Counted from the first letter of the stretch, positions 20,858 through 33,302 are shown. The stretch is 64,000 nt of DNA from Ophiura sarsii (GCA_035610835.1 CM069449.1:38795098-38859097); one strand, 5' to 3'. A program made the numbers and translations. Notes: generated from the letters alone by a model not told the origin.

Positions 20858-23112
20858 TCACTGTTTGGCACATTTACATTTGCAAAGGCCCGTGCATTCA
20901 AGATTTGCAAGGCTGCATGTGCAGTTTGAACAGTTCCCTCTGCATACACATTTGATTAATTCCCTGCAAGCATCTGAAACCTTTTGGAGAGTTAACCAAA
21001 CAGGAACCCAACCACGGTCTGTCTGTTCCCAACCAAAACCTCCTGGAGTAGGTACGTTTTTTGTTATGCCTTGTCAATTGTAGCCCATATACCCGCTTGA
21101 TATATGTCTCGCTTTGTATGTTGGAGAAGTGCGTCCTGCAATAAAGCATAAACAGTTCGTTAGTAACAGCAGATTGTCTATTGTTTCGTTTGTTATATTA
21201 TCCATAAACAATAGGTGAAATAACAATAAAAACACAATCATACCTTTGTTGTAAGTAGTCTCGCAATTGGACCTGGCTTCTGACATTTGCAATTGGACAT
21301 TTGCTGTCTGGTATTGTTTATGCAACTGAGATGATTTCGCTTGTCGTAGAGGATAATACTAATAGTGAATCGCTCAAGTACTTGGAAATGTTGAGATGCA
21401 CTATTCAACTTCTGGAATGGATTGCAGGACATGTCAGCCAAGGTAGCCGTCACCTCATTATCAGCTTTCCAAGCGTTCCAGCACATAGTTTTCCCGGCCT
21501 TAACACCGGGCCTTAACATTAAATGACGAGCGGTAGTATCACAACCCGTGAATGAGTACGTAGTGGAACATCGGCAGGGCTTTAGACTTTGGTTCTCCTA
21601 TACCAGCGCAGATAGCATTAACGCTGTAAAGACGGAAATCTTTGCCCATACCGAACGCTATCCATATCGTGGCCAGAGGATGCAGGTTTTTGATATCATG
21701 AAATTTGCCGACAAAGAATCACTACGACGTCAGCATGGTCAGTATCCACTGTACGAACTTGCACCACATTACCAGCATGTTCAAGTGCGTGCATAACATG
21801 TACAACGATCCTCGTGTCTGCCTCCTTGTGGTCGCTGTCCATCATCATCGCGGAGGATCCTGTGACCGTCACTGATTGCCCTGAAATAAGAAGAGATTAC
21901 ATTCAAAATAAGGAAGTGACAGTGACAATAAAGTAAGGACAAATATGACAAAGACGACAATAGTTATTGTAAAAAATAGGTTGCGTTAGAAGTAGCCTAT
22001 ACTTACCAGAAGTAATGTCAACTTCCTTCTCTTTTTGGCATTGAAGATGATAGTTTGCGCCACTGTAAGGCATGACTGTGATTCCTGGAGGATTTGTTCC
22101 TCCAAATTATTTCCATGGATCAGGTTGGCTACTAAAGACTTCAAACTAGCAGGTAACGAATCCTCTTGGCAGTTTGGTGGGAAATTGCCTGTGAAATTGA
22201 AACTCTCGTGGTTGAACATGTCTTTGCGGATGATCTTTGCAGCTTTAGCAATGATGACTGCCTCCTCGTCGAAATCTCTGTTCTTGAGTACATCTCTACT
22301 CAACATGTTTCGTAAGCCCTTTTACAAATGACGCTATTCCTTCCATCAAATTGGTCTTGGGCTTCAGGGAAGTAAGTAAGAAGTTTCAGTTTTAGTCTGG
22401 TCCTGTTGATGGTTTTGTTAATGGCAAGGCTTTGCAAACGTTCTTCGTAGAAAGCGTGCAGATCGGCTAGTTGAAAGAAAAGCGTTCCATTTTCAAAGCA
22501 ATTTTCAATGTAAGTGGTAAGCTCGTAAAAGGTTCTCGATTCATTGATGTTTTCTTAGAGACCTATATCGATTTCTGAGCTCTACCAGACATTTCAAATG
22601 GTATCTCTCTCCGATTGCTATAAGATCACCTGTAGCTATTTTCGCCAGTAACTGTGTGTCACCAAGTTCCATTGCAATTTGTCTTACATTCCTGTCTGCA
22701 TCTAATGTTTCAAAAGCACGAAGTTTAGAGTGTTCCGGACCCTGTTCACAGAATATACATTTCTCAACATTCAACGCTTGGCGTTTAAATGATATTCTCT
22801 CACCACTGTTTTCAGTTGGAAGTGTGCACTTTCTCAACCGGTATTCCACCTTGGAGTCACTAAATTTAAGATGACAAGACTTATGCCATCTTCCTTGATT
22901 GGGTATGAAATCCTGAGGATTAATGTCACCTTCGAAGTGAATTTTGACTGGAAGTAAATTAACAGCCTTTAAACGGTCAACGTTTTGGAGAAAATTTGTG
23001 TATGCTCTAGATTTATCGTCAATCGGTTCAGGGTGAGGCTATTCAATGGATATTTTAGAGGCTCTGACGATGGCTTTTGACAAATTAAGCAGAGTTCCCA
23101 ATTGACAGGCAT
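20858..23112 (-). pseudogene. Academ-like transposase gene (XPG-like nuclease, Cys-rich finger), broken
   Basis: Three exons are traced. Exon 1, 23112-22007, starts at a Met, contains ELCLICQKP, WHKSCHLKF, KCIFCEQG and GDLIAIGERYHLKCLV (zinc-type Cys/His pairs), then EEAVIIAKAAKIIRKDMF and SLVANLIHG. It ends at a GTAAGT donor. Exon 2, 21880-21244, follows a CAG acceptor and carries HKEADTRI, RTVDTD and, in a shifted frame, FTGCDTT near 21527-21547, acidic positions like XPG/FEN nucleases. Exon 3, 21135-20858, has GGFGWEQTDRGWVPVW and a C-terminus with about ten Cys (ACRELIKCVC ... ECTGLCKCKC). Lesions: an internal stop and frameshift near 23040, frameshifts near 22540 and 22325, further stops and shifts in exons 2 and 3. 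It cannot be functional. This protein type is abundant and usually unnamed in aquatic invertebrates. Confidence 0.68.
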
Positions 23113-23514
23113 TTTGGAGGAATTTTCCGATTTATGCAAACCGGTCCGTTTATGTACGTGTCAGCTGCCCAGCATATGTATTTGGTACAGTGATACAGAC
23201 TCAATTAAAAAAGAGAAGGCGATTAGTACAGGATATCTTGTCTTTTGTTATATTTATTACTTATAATGAGACGCGTTACTACCTCTGTAATATGATTGTA
23301 AAAACGACCCTATTGAAGAATATATCAGTGTTCTGTAGGGCACCTGTGAATGAATAAGTCAGCTTACCATTCAATGAAACCCATTAGAACAGTTAGTATA
23401 ATCCATGCAATATACAATGTATCTACAACCTGAAATAACAGGTGATGGAGATTGGAGGTTGCTTATGTTAGACTTTTACGTTTCTATGGATGCATATTTT
23501 GGTTTAGCTGCGTG

Positions 23515-24203
23515 TCAAAATGGCCACTCTGACTAAATCAAATAATATTTGAATATAGTTGTTAGTTCATTTTGGGTAATAGAACAACTGTTGAATACAA
23601 CCTTCACCTCTGGCTCTCTTAACATATTTATTTCAAGGAGAGAGAGTGTCAGTATATTTCAAAACACATTTCACCAAACCCATTTAGTGGTATTTATTGC
23701 AGCGCCAACGGCCATTTTTGATAGCGCCCATCTTTTAATATTGTACTTTATTTACATGCATAGCCTTATCTAGTGTTTAAGCATAATATATTTGTAAACA
23801 AAATGAATACCGTACGTTATTATTTAGAACTTTATGTATAAAAATCGTCATATTATAATACTTAATTTGGAAATAGCCGCCATATTGGATTTATGAATTA
23901 CCTGTTTATAACCAATCAAGCTTAGTGTGGTTATCTATTAATTGTGTAGGATATCCATGTCGATTTAAGATAGTTCCACTGATATGACACCTCCATTTTT
24001 CATTTAGACTTTGATATATCAAAACAATTGCCTTTGCAATACACAATTTTGTAGAAGCGGCCATCTTGGATTCTAATGACTTCTGACATGAGCACCCCTT
24101 CTAGAATCACGTGTCATAACCTAAAGAAGAATATATCAGCGTGGTTTGCTTGTATCCGACAAGTAAACGTAATGGCCAAAATTGCCCCTAAGCGATTCCA
24201 CTA
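23515..24203 (-). repeat. Right terminal and subterminal repeat region of the Academ-like element
   Basis: Read on the minus strand it begins TAGTGGAATCGCTTA. GGCCATTTTGG/GGCCGCC-type motifs recur near 24058, 23877, 23709 and 23520, about 170-190 bp apart, mirroring the left end. Confidence 0.6.
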
Positions 24204-26144
24204 GTAGTTGTTATAGGCTATACCATACCTCATTTGCAGGATTAAAATCGCTATCTACCGACAGGTTAGCTGATCTAGCGATTTTGACATTCATTTTGGA
24301 ACCGAAGGGTCCTGCGTTCGAGTCCCAGTAACAGCAGATTTGCATGTTAAACCTTTGCTTTATATTAATTTTTCTCGGGGACAAAGTTTATAAACTTACG
24401 ACCAGGATAAACTCATAGCTTACTCATACGTAACACCATTTTGTCTTAATGCGATGAAAATACGATGAAGGCCCTTACCACGTATTCGTTTGAGGGATGA
24501 CTTCTAAACACACGAATTGCATGCATGGTTAAGATGAACCGTGTTATACGACGAATGGGAAATAACGATGAAATTGTTGCGATAAATCAAGTCACGTAAT
24601 GTTGTAAGACAATACATAACAAGGTGAATTGAATACCTTAAGGATAAAGAGCTGTATCTGATTGATGATCAACGACACACTTAAAAGCTCTATCTGATAG
24701 ATGTCAAAGACACACTTAACACGGTAAGCCCTGGGGCGGGGGAGGAGGCGTGTTATACTGGCACAACCGACCTGTATTTTTCAAATTTTGAAAATCATAC
24801 CAACATTTAGATAATAATTTAGAGCCAAGATGTTAGAGCATTTTCCAACAAAAGTGCCACTTACCGGGGGGGGGGGGGGGGGCTTCCCATCGAAACTTTT
24901 TTCCCGTCGCCATACCTATCTGTATTCGTGGGGTTGACATATACAGCTTATTTTGGTTACATAATTCTCAACAGAGTTCGTACAAAAAAATTCTCTCAAC
25001 TTCGCATGGGGCTTTTCATATTAATATTTTACTAGTGGGTAGCCGGCCAAAAAGTTTCACTTATGTCTATTTACTACTCTATATATGAAGGCACATCAGT
25101 CAAATTCTAAACTTTGAGTTAAATTTCTCCAGCGGATCTCACGATAGAGGTACAGATATTACTTGAGATTTTCACATAGGACAGTTTACAAATGACTGGA
25201 AAGGGTATAACAGAATTACTCCGACTGGAAAGCTAACCACTTTGGGAGGTAATTCACTACACTACAACACATCTCAAAAATCAAGTTTTGCTGCAAGGGT
25301 GCTGAGAAAAATATGGGATTTCGTCTCATACCAAAATCTCGACAATGGTGGTCAATCAATTTACTCGACCAGAATTTGAACCCAGGCCCTCACGATCTCT
25401 CTCTTTTCGAGTACAATTGGCATATAAGCGTTAGAAATATATACTTGTATAAAGCATTGCATTCCAATGCATCTCTCGCTTCCCTAGCGACAAGCATGAT
25501 GGAGAAATAATATAAATTCTATAGAATTAAACATGAAATCAAAGCTACTTAGTTCACGAGGACGTGATGATAATAATTAATCATACCCTCGCGGTGGTCG
25601 AGAAATGAAGAAAAACAAAATTCCTCAACTGGGATTTGAGAAGGCAAAACGATAGAAAAATAAAGAAGAATATTAATTTTCGTCCGAGTTCAGGGCCTTG
25701 ACCAAGTTAACTGAACTTTTTACCACAAGCCTTAGAGCAGGGACATTATCAAGAGCGCCATCGCTTGATGGCTAGTTTATCTAGTCTCAATTTATTTTTG
25801 ATTGACAGGTAACATCTTTTGTTCCTCTCAAGTGATTGTCCTAGACAAAAGTCACACGAGTCGATGTACGTACCCGAGTCATCAGGTACCCATCGTTTAA
25901 ACCCCCATGATGCAACGATAGACTGTGGCTGTTAATCGACACATTGAAGTGTGTACGAACGAAATAGATGTCCTTAATTGTTAGTGTTGTTTAAATCAAA
26001 ATTAGATTCTTTAAGTGCAACAGCTTTTTAACTGCTTTTAGGCGAAAACTCTGTGTTAAAAACGCTTAAAATAGGAAATATAAAGCATTTTAAGCTTATG
26101 TTGAACTTTATAATGTTTTTTTCTTACTTAATTTACATCGAATA
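24204..26144. other. Unassigned DNA, one weak tRNA-like segment, one poly-G tract
   Basis: About 24265-24335 has a box-A-like TTAGCTGATCTAGCG and a box-B-like GCGTTCGAGTCCC, with no good cloverleaf. A G17 tract is at about 24867-24883. A lone box-B-like sequence is near 25375 on the minus strand. No protein gene is recognised. Confidence 0.4.
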
Positions 26145-26216
26145 GATTTAGCTCAGCGGTAAGGTGTCGGATTTGAAATCAGCGGGTTACGGGTTCGAAT
26201 CCTATCACAGCATGTA
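26145..26216 (+). tRNA. tRNA-like gene with strong A and B boxes
   Basis: TTTAGCTCAGCGGTAAGGTG matches box A well and ACGGGTTCGAATCC matches box B well, 32 bases apart. The presumed anticodon loop reads TTTGAAA (TGA). Anticodon and acceptor stems pair poorly and no T-run terminator follows, so it is more likely a tRNA pseudogene or SINE head than a working tRNA. Confidence 0.45.
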
Positions 26217-27143
26217 GTTCTGTCAATGTTATTTCATTTCGTATTTATCGAGTTTTTTTATCCTGAGACAAGTATACCTAAAGGGATAAGCGCCCATTCA
26301 TACCATTCATGCGCAGTGATCCAGGTCTGATACTGCATAATTGCTTTTCACTATCGAAGTGATTATGTAACTCCCTGGTAAATGGGTCACGCACCTTTAT
26401 TAATGCTAGCACATCCCATTGGTTTTATGTAGCGATCTTTTCAATCAGTGTTCAGGACTTGAAAGCGTGATCCAATTGATATGGTAATAATTGGTTTACA
26501 TTACACGTAACACTTCAATAGTAAATAGTGGATGGCCAATCGATTATCATCATTCAATTTAATTTGTAGTACGACCTCGTTATTAGCGTCAGCGCGATAT
26601 ATTAATCCAGTCATTCAGTTTAGCGTCAGCGATATTGTAATCCAATGTTATTTCAAATAACCTGAACACGCTTTTAGTATGGGCTGGTTACGACAGATTT
26701 TGAAATTATAATTAAAACAATGTATTATAAAATTGAAGTTAATAGTTTGTGTTTGCTTTAATACGAATTTGAAACACCATGTGATCTTTTTATTTATGAA
26801 AAGATAAGTTTATGAGCTCGACCACATCGAAATATGTATTAATAATTAATTAATTAATGGGTAAATAAATAGATCAATATATTAATTCATTAATTAGGTA
26901 AGTTATTAAATCCTTAGACAAACAAATGAATAAATAAATATAATGTATAACATTAATGTTTAATTAATTGAAAATCAAATGAACACATAATTAATAAATA
27001 AACCCATCAAGATAGAAGAAAGTTTAAAAAAGAAGAAAATCAATATGAATAAATGTCAATTTTTAAAAAAAATAAATGTAAATAGATAATAATATTAAAT
27101 AAATAAATAAATAACGTAAAATAATATAAATAAATAACATAAG
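26217..27143. other. Unassigned, AT-rich DNA
   Basis: From about 26820 it is dominated by TTAATTAA- and AATAAATA-like simple sequence. No gene is seen. Confidence 0.5.
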
Positions 27144-27216
27144 AACTTCGATCAAGATTCGAACCTACGGCTTGTTGATTAAGAGTCTAAAGCTCTACCG
27201 ACTGAGCTATTTTGAA
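27144..27216 (-). tRNA. tRNA-Lys(CTT)-like pseudogene
   Basis: On the minus strand: AATAGCTCAGTCGGTAGAGC (box A and D-arm), an anticodon loop CTCTTAA giving CTT, and GTAGGTTCGAATCTTG (box B). Anticodon, T and acceptor stems have several mismatches, so function is doubtful. It is one of three tRNA-like loci within 1.6 kb. Confidence 0.5.
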
Positions 27217-27477
27217 CCTCGTGATATCAATGTATTTTTACAATTTAATGTTTCGAATAACACATTACATCAATTTATAGAAATTGCGTGTGGTACAAAT
27301 TATGTATGCAGCTTCAATTTTCTTCAGTGGGCATTCTGTTAAGAAAACAAACTACCTTGTAGTAGAAATAAGTTGAAAATGGATGCCCCTCCCCGAGAAC
27401 CAACATGCAAAATGAACATATTTAGATAATATTTGTGTACATATTTTATCAAAGTCACATCATAGTTTATGTACCAA

Positions 27478-27596
27478 ACTTTTTTTTAGACAGTAGATTT
27501 CATGCCGAATGACATTTCTGATAATAAATCATGAATATTTTCTGAGTTACAGGGCGATACGATTCATAATTACTTCAAAATCATAAGTAAAATAAA
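27478..27596. mobile_element. Fragment of TTAA foldback MITE
   Basis: Contains GAGTTACAGGGCGATACGAT followed by TAATTACTTCAAAATCAT and the upstream AATAAATCATGAAT segment, matching one arm of 62926-63293 and 42827-43199. The terminal parts and the other arm are absent. Confidence 0.6.
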
Positions 27597-27605
27597 GACA
27601 AAAAA

Positions 27606-27683
27606 GGTGACTCCAGTGAGATTCGAACTCACGCGCAAAAGTTTCTATTAGACCACCGCCTTAGACCACTCGGCCACAGTGAC
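27606..27683 (-). tRNA. tRNA-like gene, Leu/Ser type, with T6 terminator
   Basis: On the minus strand: TGGCCGAGTGGTCTAAGGC is the D-arm/box A typical of Leu and Ser tRNAs. GTGAG-TTCGAAT-CTCAC is a perfect T-arm. The 3' end is followed by TTTTTT. The anticodon region GGTCTAATAGAAAC does not form a clean stem and two acceptor pairs are mismatched. It is the best tRNA candidate in the window but still may be a pseudogene. Confidence 0.5.
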
Positions 27684-30199
27684 AGTTCCCGATTACAGTG
27701 GCAGAAAATTAACAAATACCAAATACTTATTTGAATGTCGTTATTTCCCAATGACCATAAAATCTGTCCGAGCCGGGGATAAAATATTTTGAAACAACGT
27801 GTTATTGCACAAAGGCAACTGATTTTTCTTAATCCTTACAGTTGTAAGTTTGGGCTGATTTCCATTAAAATCCATAAAGGTCCCTTCCCGGTCAATCAAT
27901 TGCACGAGAACATTATTATATATTATCCCAAAGCTCGCGGTAAACCAGACATTATGCAATTCAAATGTTAATCAGTAAATCAAACAGAAAAGTTAATGTC
28001 TACTTCACGGAATTATAATCCCTAAATCGATAGCACTGTCAGACATCAATGACTTATCTCAATACTACATGCAGTATTCGTAACATTATCTCAATCAATA
28101 ACATTGAATAGAGACTGGCCTTGCGTTACATTGCATCACGGTGTATTTTGATGAGCACCGATGACTCGGGTAGAAAGTGAATCAAAAGAAATCAATCATG
28201 GGTCATTCATCGATATTACAGACCATTCAGTTTATTCTTGGGATTGACGCGGGATATTTGAAAGGAGAGTAAACTCGCATGATTATGAAATGGGCTTTTT
28301 ACTTCTGGTAGTTTTGGTGAACAAAGTTTAGTAATTCTAATATCACTACATTAGACGTTGTATTACCTGGATTGTTTTCAAATGAGAATAAAATATAACT
28401 TGAGTATATAAGGAAGTACGGAATTCTCAAAATAAATATGATATGAACGTAATTCATTGAGAAAATAAGCTTTGAATCTTACCCGTACTTGTTTCATAGA
28501 CTTTAAAACATCTTACCATCATGGAATAATAATTCCGTAATTGCTATTCCAATATTTTATCTAACACTCCTATAGATAGTGATATCTGATGGGCTATTTC
28601 TCTAATATTTCAACATTTTGGAACATAATGATCATTTAAATATAGCGACGATAAACTACATCCCCTGATATTATACTTAAATATTAAAATGAAGCAGACG
28701 AAGCAACGCCCTATAGCGTCACTAGGCGGCGTTGATATTGCAGTTTATATCCAGGAGGCGTGACCACAGTACCTTTCCGGTTCATGATTATTCACAAGCA
28801 CACTGTTTGAACGTCGAAGAGGGCGCTCGTAATAATGTCGAATTTTTACCTTGTGTAAGGCTTGTGTTACGTGCATGACGAAAAAATTAAAAACCCACAC
28901 ACGTCTATTTATTTAAAATCACTGCAATATTTTGAAATTAATCGTAACAATGGTCTTAGTAAATCGCAACAACATTGGTGTATATGTACTTTCACATGTT
29001 ATTGCTATAATAACATTTATGCCCGAATGTGGTGCATACCTAACACCACTGCGATCTGTTGATAATATAAACAGAACACATTCTCACGAAATCGGGATTG
29101 TTTACAGTCAATATTTACATGATTTAGAAATACAATCCCTGGTCGCACATGATGAGTGTTTAAATGTACTACCCAAAATATAATAGTGCAAAAGTGATAG
29201 AGTGCAAAGTGGTAAACGTCACCAGTAAACATTATATTGAATAAACTTGACTATTTATTAGAAACATTCTATACATATTGCGTAGTTTTTGTACGTGTCT
29301 TCCTAATTCCTTCGATTTGATCCTCCGTTTTTCTCGCCAGAGCATGATACCACTTCAGACTTATGAAACAAATCTGTACTGGTACAATTTTCAGCACGCT
29401 CGTTGCAGAGATCAACTTATTTTCTAGCAAGGTCACATCATGGATATATTGCATTTGGTTCTCTAAGCATAGTGTTAAATAGGGCCACCCAAAACGTCAA
29501 GTACCCTTGGTTTCATTTGTTCACAAATTTCACCCACACTATTAACACACAACCCTGTCAACCAATCATAACAGCTGAAGCATAACTGTTTCCAATTATC
29601 TATACGCTGCCTGTGACAATTTTGAAGACATAAACATCCCATAGACATACCATGTCAGGAATTATTTACTAGCATTTGTCTTTGCGCACGTATTTAAAAT
29701 AGTCCCGTCACTCAACACCTTATTGACTTATTACATGTATACACGATGACCTGAATAGCCCATTGTATACCAGCATATCGTATCGGGTTTTATACAGCAG
29801 TTTACATGAGAAATGTCTTTCTTTGCAATTATGTATACACATCTGAATAATTGTACAAAAATATGTACAATTTTAATAAAATCATGAGGTTTGAACTAAA
29901 TTACATTATATTCTCTGGACATTATTATCTATAATATTAATAATGCCATGTCTGTACTACTACTGCTGCAGCAGCACCACTCTACACATCATGCACATAG
30001 AGAGTTAATGCTGACAAGTGAATGTATGGCGCCGTCATGAATGTTAAATGTTATCGGGGTTATGTGATCTTTGGGTTTCTAAATTGAAATAGTGAAAGAT
30101 ATGATATGGCTTGGACACTTAGCGAAATATAGGGTGTATACAAATATAGGGTGTATAAAAAATGCAATATAAATGTATTTGCATTAAACCATTTTCCAG
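27684..30199. other. Unassigned intergenic DNA
   Basis: About 2.5 kb with only short unsupported frames. Could hold introns or single-copy regulatory DNA; nothing specific is recognised. Confidence 0.4.
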
Positions 30200-30760
30200 T
30201 TGTATATAAATCAATATATTTAAATATGTATTTATTCATATAAGAAATTAACTGAATCCATTAAATAATAAATGTATTAATCATAATGTTTATTAACTAA
30301 TACAAATTTATTCTTTATTGAAATTAATTTATATTAATGTCTGAATTAACTAATTCATAAACTTGATGTATTTAATCATTTTACTACATTAATAATAATG
30401 GAAAACTATAAATGACGAACTGTTAATCATGCATTAGTGTTTCATGGCGTATATCCATGTAGCAACTAATTATAATGAACGGTTTGTGTATTTAATGTGC
30501 TACGTTAATGGCTAAAATTTAAAGATTGCAATTGAAAAGTTAGTAACAAAGTTAGTATTTAAAGTAATTGATTAATAATTCATTAACAATAAATTGATGC
30601 TTAATAACTATGAGTAATTAATTAATGATTCATTATTTATTAATTAATTAATAATTGATAATTAAATATTGATACTTAATTATTGATACTTAATTAATCA
30701 TTAATAAATCATAATTAATTATTTATTAATAATTAATTAATTATCCATTACTAAATAAGG
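30200..30760. repeat. AT-rich TTAATTAA-type low-complexity region
   Basis: Irregular repetition of ATTAATTA/TTAATAAT words, densest at 30540-30760. Confidence 0.75.
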
Positions 30761-31508
30761 TTTTTTCTCTCTCCTGGTTGACTTTGATGTGATAAGTCTA
30801 TTCTTTATTAGAAACAAACTATTCCTTTTTGGGACCTTTAACTCAAATGTTCTGGGGAGTTTGTTTATGTAAACAAGCATGTACAATGACTCTATGTTTT
30901 GTTTAAAAAACAGATCTTGAAACTTGATTTTAAGAAAACTGAAAGCGCATGTTTTGTTATGACACAATTCTCTTCATGAATATGATACTCTTCCTTTATT
31001 TCTGCTTGCATTCAAACTTAACCCCCTCTAAGCGAGGATTGTGTTTTTAACACTCTTCTTGTTTAAGGTGGCGGCCATACAGAGATATGGGACCCAGTGG
31101 AGGCCATACAGAGGACGTTTAGGATCCAGGTTATTAAATGTAGAACACTCGAGTTCAATGTCCCTCCCGGGAATCTGATAATTATTGTTATGAATAAATC
31201 TATAGTCAGTATAGAGGTGACTGAACTGACTCAGCTCCGTGTGAATCCGTCAACGTCGTACTCGTATACTTATTAAAAGTTGAAATTTGAATTTTGTGGT
31301 GAAGAACAACTCGATAATACGACTAAAAGTGTATGGTAAATGTCTAGAAATCGATTTGTAGAGTGATATCAAGAGGGGGTATATTTAATAACATAATGAA
31401 TGGCATATTTTTTCGAACACGGTCCATCAATAAAATGTTACAAAGCTCATTTATTTATGAATAAGTAAGTATTCAATTTCTAGGTAAGGACATTAATAAA
31501 ACACACCT
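30761..31508. other. Unassigned intergenic DNA
   Basis: No supported gene. A short duplicated phrase (GGCCATACAGAG) occurs at about 31073 and 31104. Confidence 0.4.
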
Positions 31509-31512
31509 TTAA

Positions 31513-31748
31513 CACTTTGCACGCGGCTATTATGTTACCATACAAAACAGATTTTGCATAAACCTTTCCCAATTTTCAAAGCCTATCTCAAGGATTACTG
31601 AACCAATACTAGGCATGTTTGTAGTTATTGCAATGCATTTCTCGTGGTGATTCCAAATATGGTAATGACATTCAATAATTTTGACATTTTTGAAATATTT
31701 TGTTACATTTTGGAATGTCGTCTGCAGTTGCCTGCCGCGTGGAAAGTG
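31513..31748. mobile_element. TTAA MITE, CACTTTCCACGCGGC family, intact copy
   Basis: Ends CACTTTGCACGCGGC and GCCGCGTGGAAAGTG, TTAA at 31509-31512 and 31749-31752, 236 bp, non-coding. It shows the uninterrupted ACCAATACTAGGCATG site into which a hAT-like MITE inserted in the copy at 18606. Confidence 0.88.
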
Positions 31749-31944
31749 TTAAGACAGGTCTGACCGGGAAAGAAAGCTTCATTATGTAGATCCAGTTTAT
31801 GTTTCGGAAATTCTCAATTTTCTTAACACTTCTGATGCATGGGAACGAATTTAACTGACAGCTCATAAAACAATTTCCCATGACCGGCTAAATAAAAGCT
31901 TCGTGAGCCGTCAAGTTTAAAGGTATTGACAAAAGACACAGTGA

Positions 31945-32714
31945 TGTCCGAAAAGAACAAGTGAGTACTATATACACTGGAACACTATGTCCGAAATGAA
32001 CAAATGAGTACTTTATACACTCGAACAGAATGTCCGCAACGTTAACGAACAAGGGATTACTTTATAGTAGCCTACTTTATACTCTGGAACAGAAAGTCCG
32101 AAACGAACAAGTGAGTAATTTATACACTGGAACATAATGTCCGAAATTAACAAGTGAGTAAATTATCGTAGCCTACTTTATACTCTGGAACAGGAAGTCT
32201 GAAACGAACAAGTGAGTAGCCTACTTTATACCCTGGAACAGAATGTCCGAAACGAACAAATGAGTATTTTATACACTCGAACATAATGTCCGAAACGAAC
32301 AAGTGAGTACTTTATACACTGGAACCGAGTGTACGAAATGAACAAGTGAGTTCTTTATACATGGAACATAATGTCCGAAACGAACAAGTGAGTTACTTAT
32401 ACACTGGAACAGAATGTCCGAAATGAACAAGTGAGTTCTTTAAACACTGGAACATAATGTCCGAAACGAACAAATGAGTACTTTATACACTGGAACAGAA
32501 TGTACGAAACGAACAAATGAGTACTTTATACTCGGGAACAGAATGTCCGAAACGAACAAATGAGTACTTTATACACTGTAACATAATGTCCGAAATGAAC
32601 AAGTGAGTTCTTTAAACACTGGAACGGAATGTCCGAAACGAACAGGTGAGTTCTTTATACACTGGAACAGAATGTCCGCAACGAACAAATGAGTGCTTTA
32701 TACACTGCTGGAAC
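31945..32714. repeat. 43-bp minisatellite
   Basis: About 18 tandem units around GTCCGAAACGAACAAGTGAG and ACTTTATACACTGGAACA. Two or three units contain an extra AGTAGCCTACTTTAT block. Individual units differ by a few substitutions. Confidence 0.92.
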
Positions 32715-33012
32715 CGAATAACGTTATTAACGAGTATATTCAACGATTATTACACTGTTTGGTTATATTGATAAGATTAGATATTGCTGCCAGCAAGCAG
32801 TATTCTGACTGCGTAAGTGTCGATGTCATGAAATATGTGCATTTATTATATTTCAAGCACTTCGCAGCCACTTACAAAGTCAAAACGGCAGAGTCCAGTA
32901 CACCTGCACCTGGTAATGGCTGCTACTTATAAACACCACTTGCATTTGTACGGACCATACATGGCGAGGCAGAAGGATGTGGATCCATCCATTGTGATCA
33001 AATCATAAACAT
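32715..33012. other. Unassigned DNA after the minisatellite
   Basis: No gene recognised. Confidence 0.4.
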
Positions 33013-33023
33013 ATGATTATGTA

Positions 33024-33291
33024 AGGTAAAGGCGGTCGATCACGATCATGTAATTCCAGGAGCGGAGTGCCCATCTCTCTTTCAAAGCGATAGGGCTAGA
33101 CTCACTCCTTTTTATAATATTGCTGTGTGGGGCTCGCTACACCTCCTCCACCGCGAGTCTATTACCTTCCCAGCACTGAAGAGTGCCGGTACCCATTTAA
33201 ATCCTGGGTAGAGAGGAGTAATTGCGGTAAAGTGCCTTACTCAAGAGCACAACATGTTGACCACAGCGAGACTCGAACCCTCAACCTTTAG
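33024..33291 (-). mobile_element. tRNA-headed SINE with 11-bp target duplication
   Basis: A perfect 11-bp duplication ATGATTATGTA lies at 33013-33023 and 33292-33302. The minus strand begins with a box-B-bearing tRNA end (GAGGGTTCGAGTCTCGC), so the head is 5'-truncated. It continues with TTGAGTAAGGCACTTTACC, TAAATGGGTACCGGC and AAAGAGAGATGGGCACTC. Such AAGGCACTTTAC and ATGGGTACC motifs recur in deuterostome SINEs (compare the Deu-type core), which is recalled rather than searched. Long target duplications show LINE-machinery insertion. Confidence 0.8.
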
Positions 33292-33302
33292 ATGATTATG
33301 TA

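Larger units (their letters stand above)
20281..24203. mobile_element. Academ-like DNA transposon, decayed, 3.9 kb
   Basis: Both ends begin TAGTGGAATCGCTTA in inverted orientation. The similarity continues inward for at least 130 bp as blocks (ATTACGTTTAC, CGGATACAAGCA, TAGGT, AAGGGGTGCTCAT, AAGATGGC). A 3-bp duplication GTA lies at 20278-20280 and 24204-24206. Both ends carry spaced ATGGCGGCC-type motifs. Between the ends, on the minus strand, is a multi-exon pseudogene with an XPG/FEN-like nuclease pattern and a Cys-rich C-terminus. From memory, XPG-like nuclease plus Cys8 finger, 3-4-bp duplication and 5'-YR ends characterise the Academ superfamily. Confidence 0.7.

Noticed and set aside
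20281..24203. CACTA-type transposon because the ends contain CACTA/TAGTG
   Set aside because: The orientation is the reverse of CACTA elements (the element starts TAGTGG and ends CCACTA), and the encoded protein pattern is nuclease-like, not a CACTA transposase.
25360..25400. Box-B-like sequence on the minus strand suggesting a tRNA or SINE
   Set aside because: No box A at a normal distance and no target duplication found.
26145..26216. Selenocysteine or serine tRNA gene
   Set aside because: The loop would read TGA, but there is no long variable arm and the stems do not pair.
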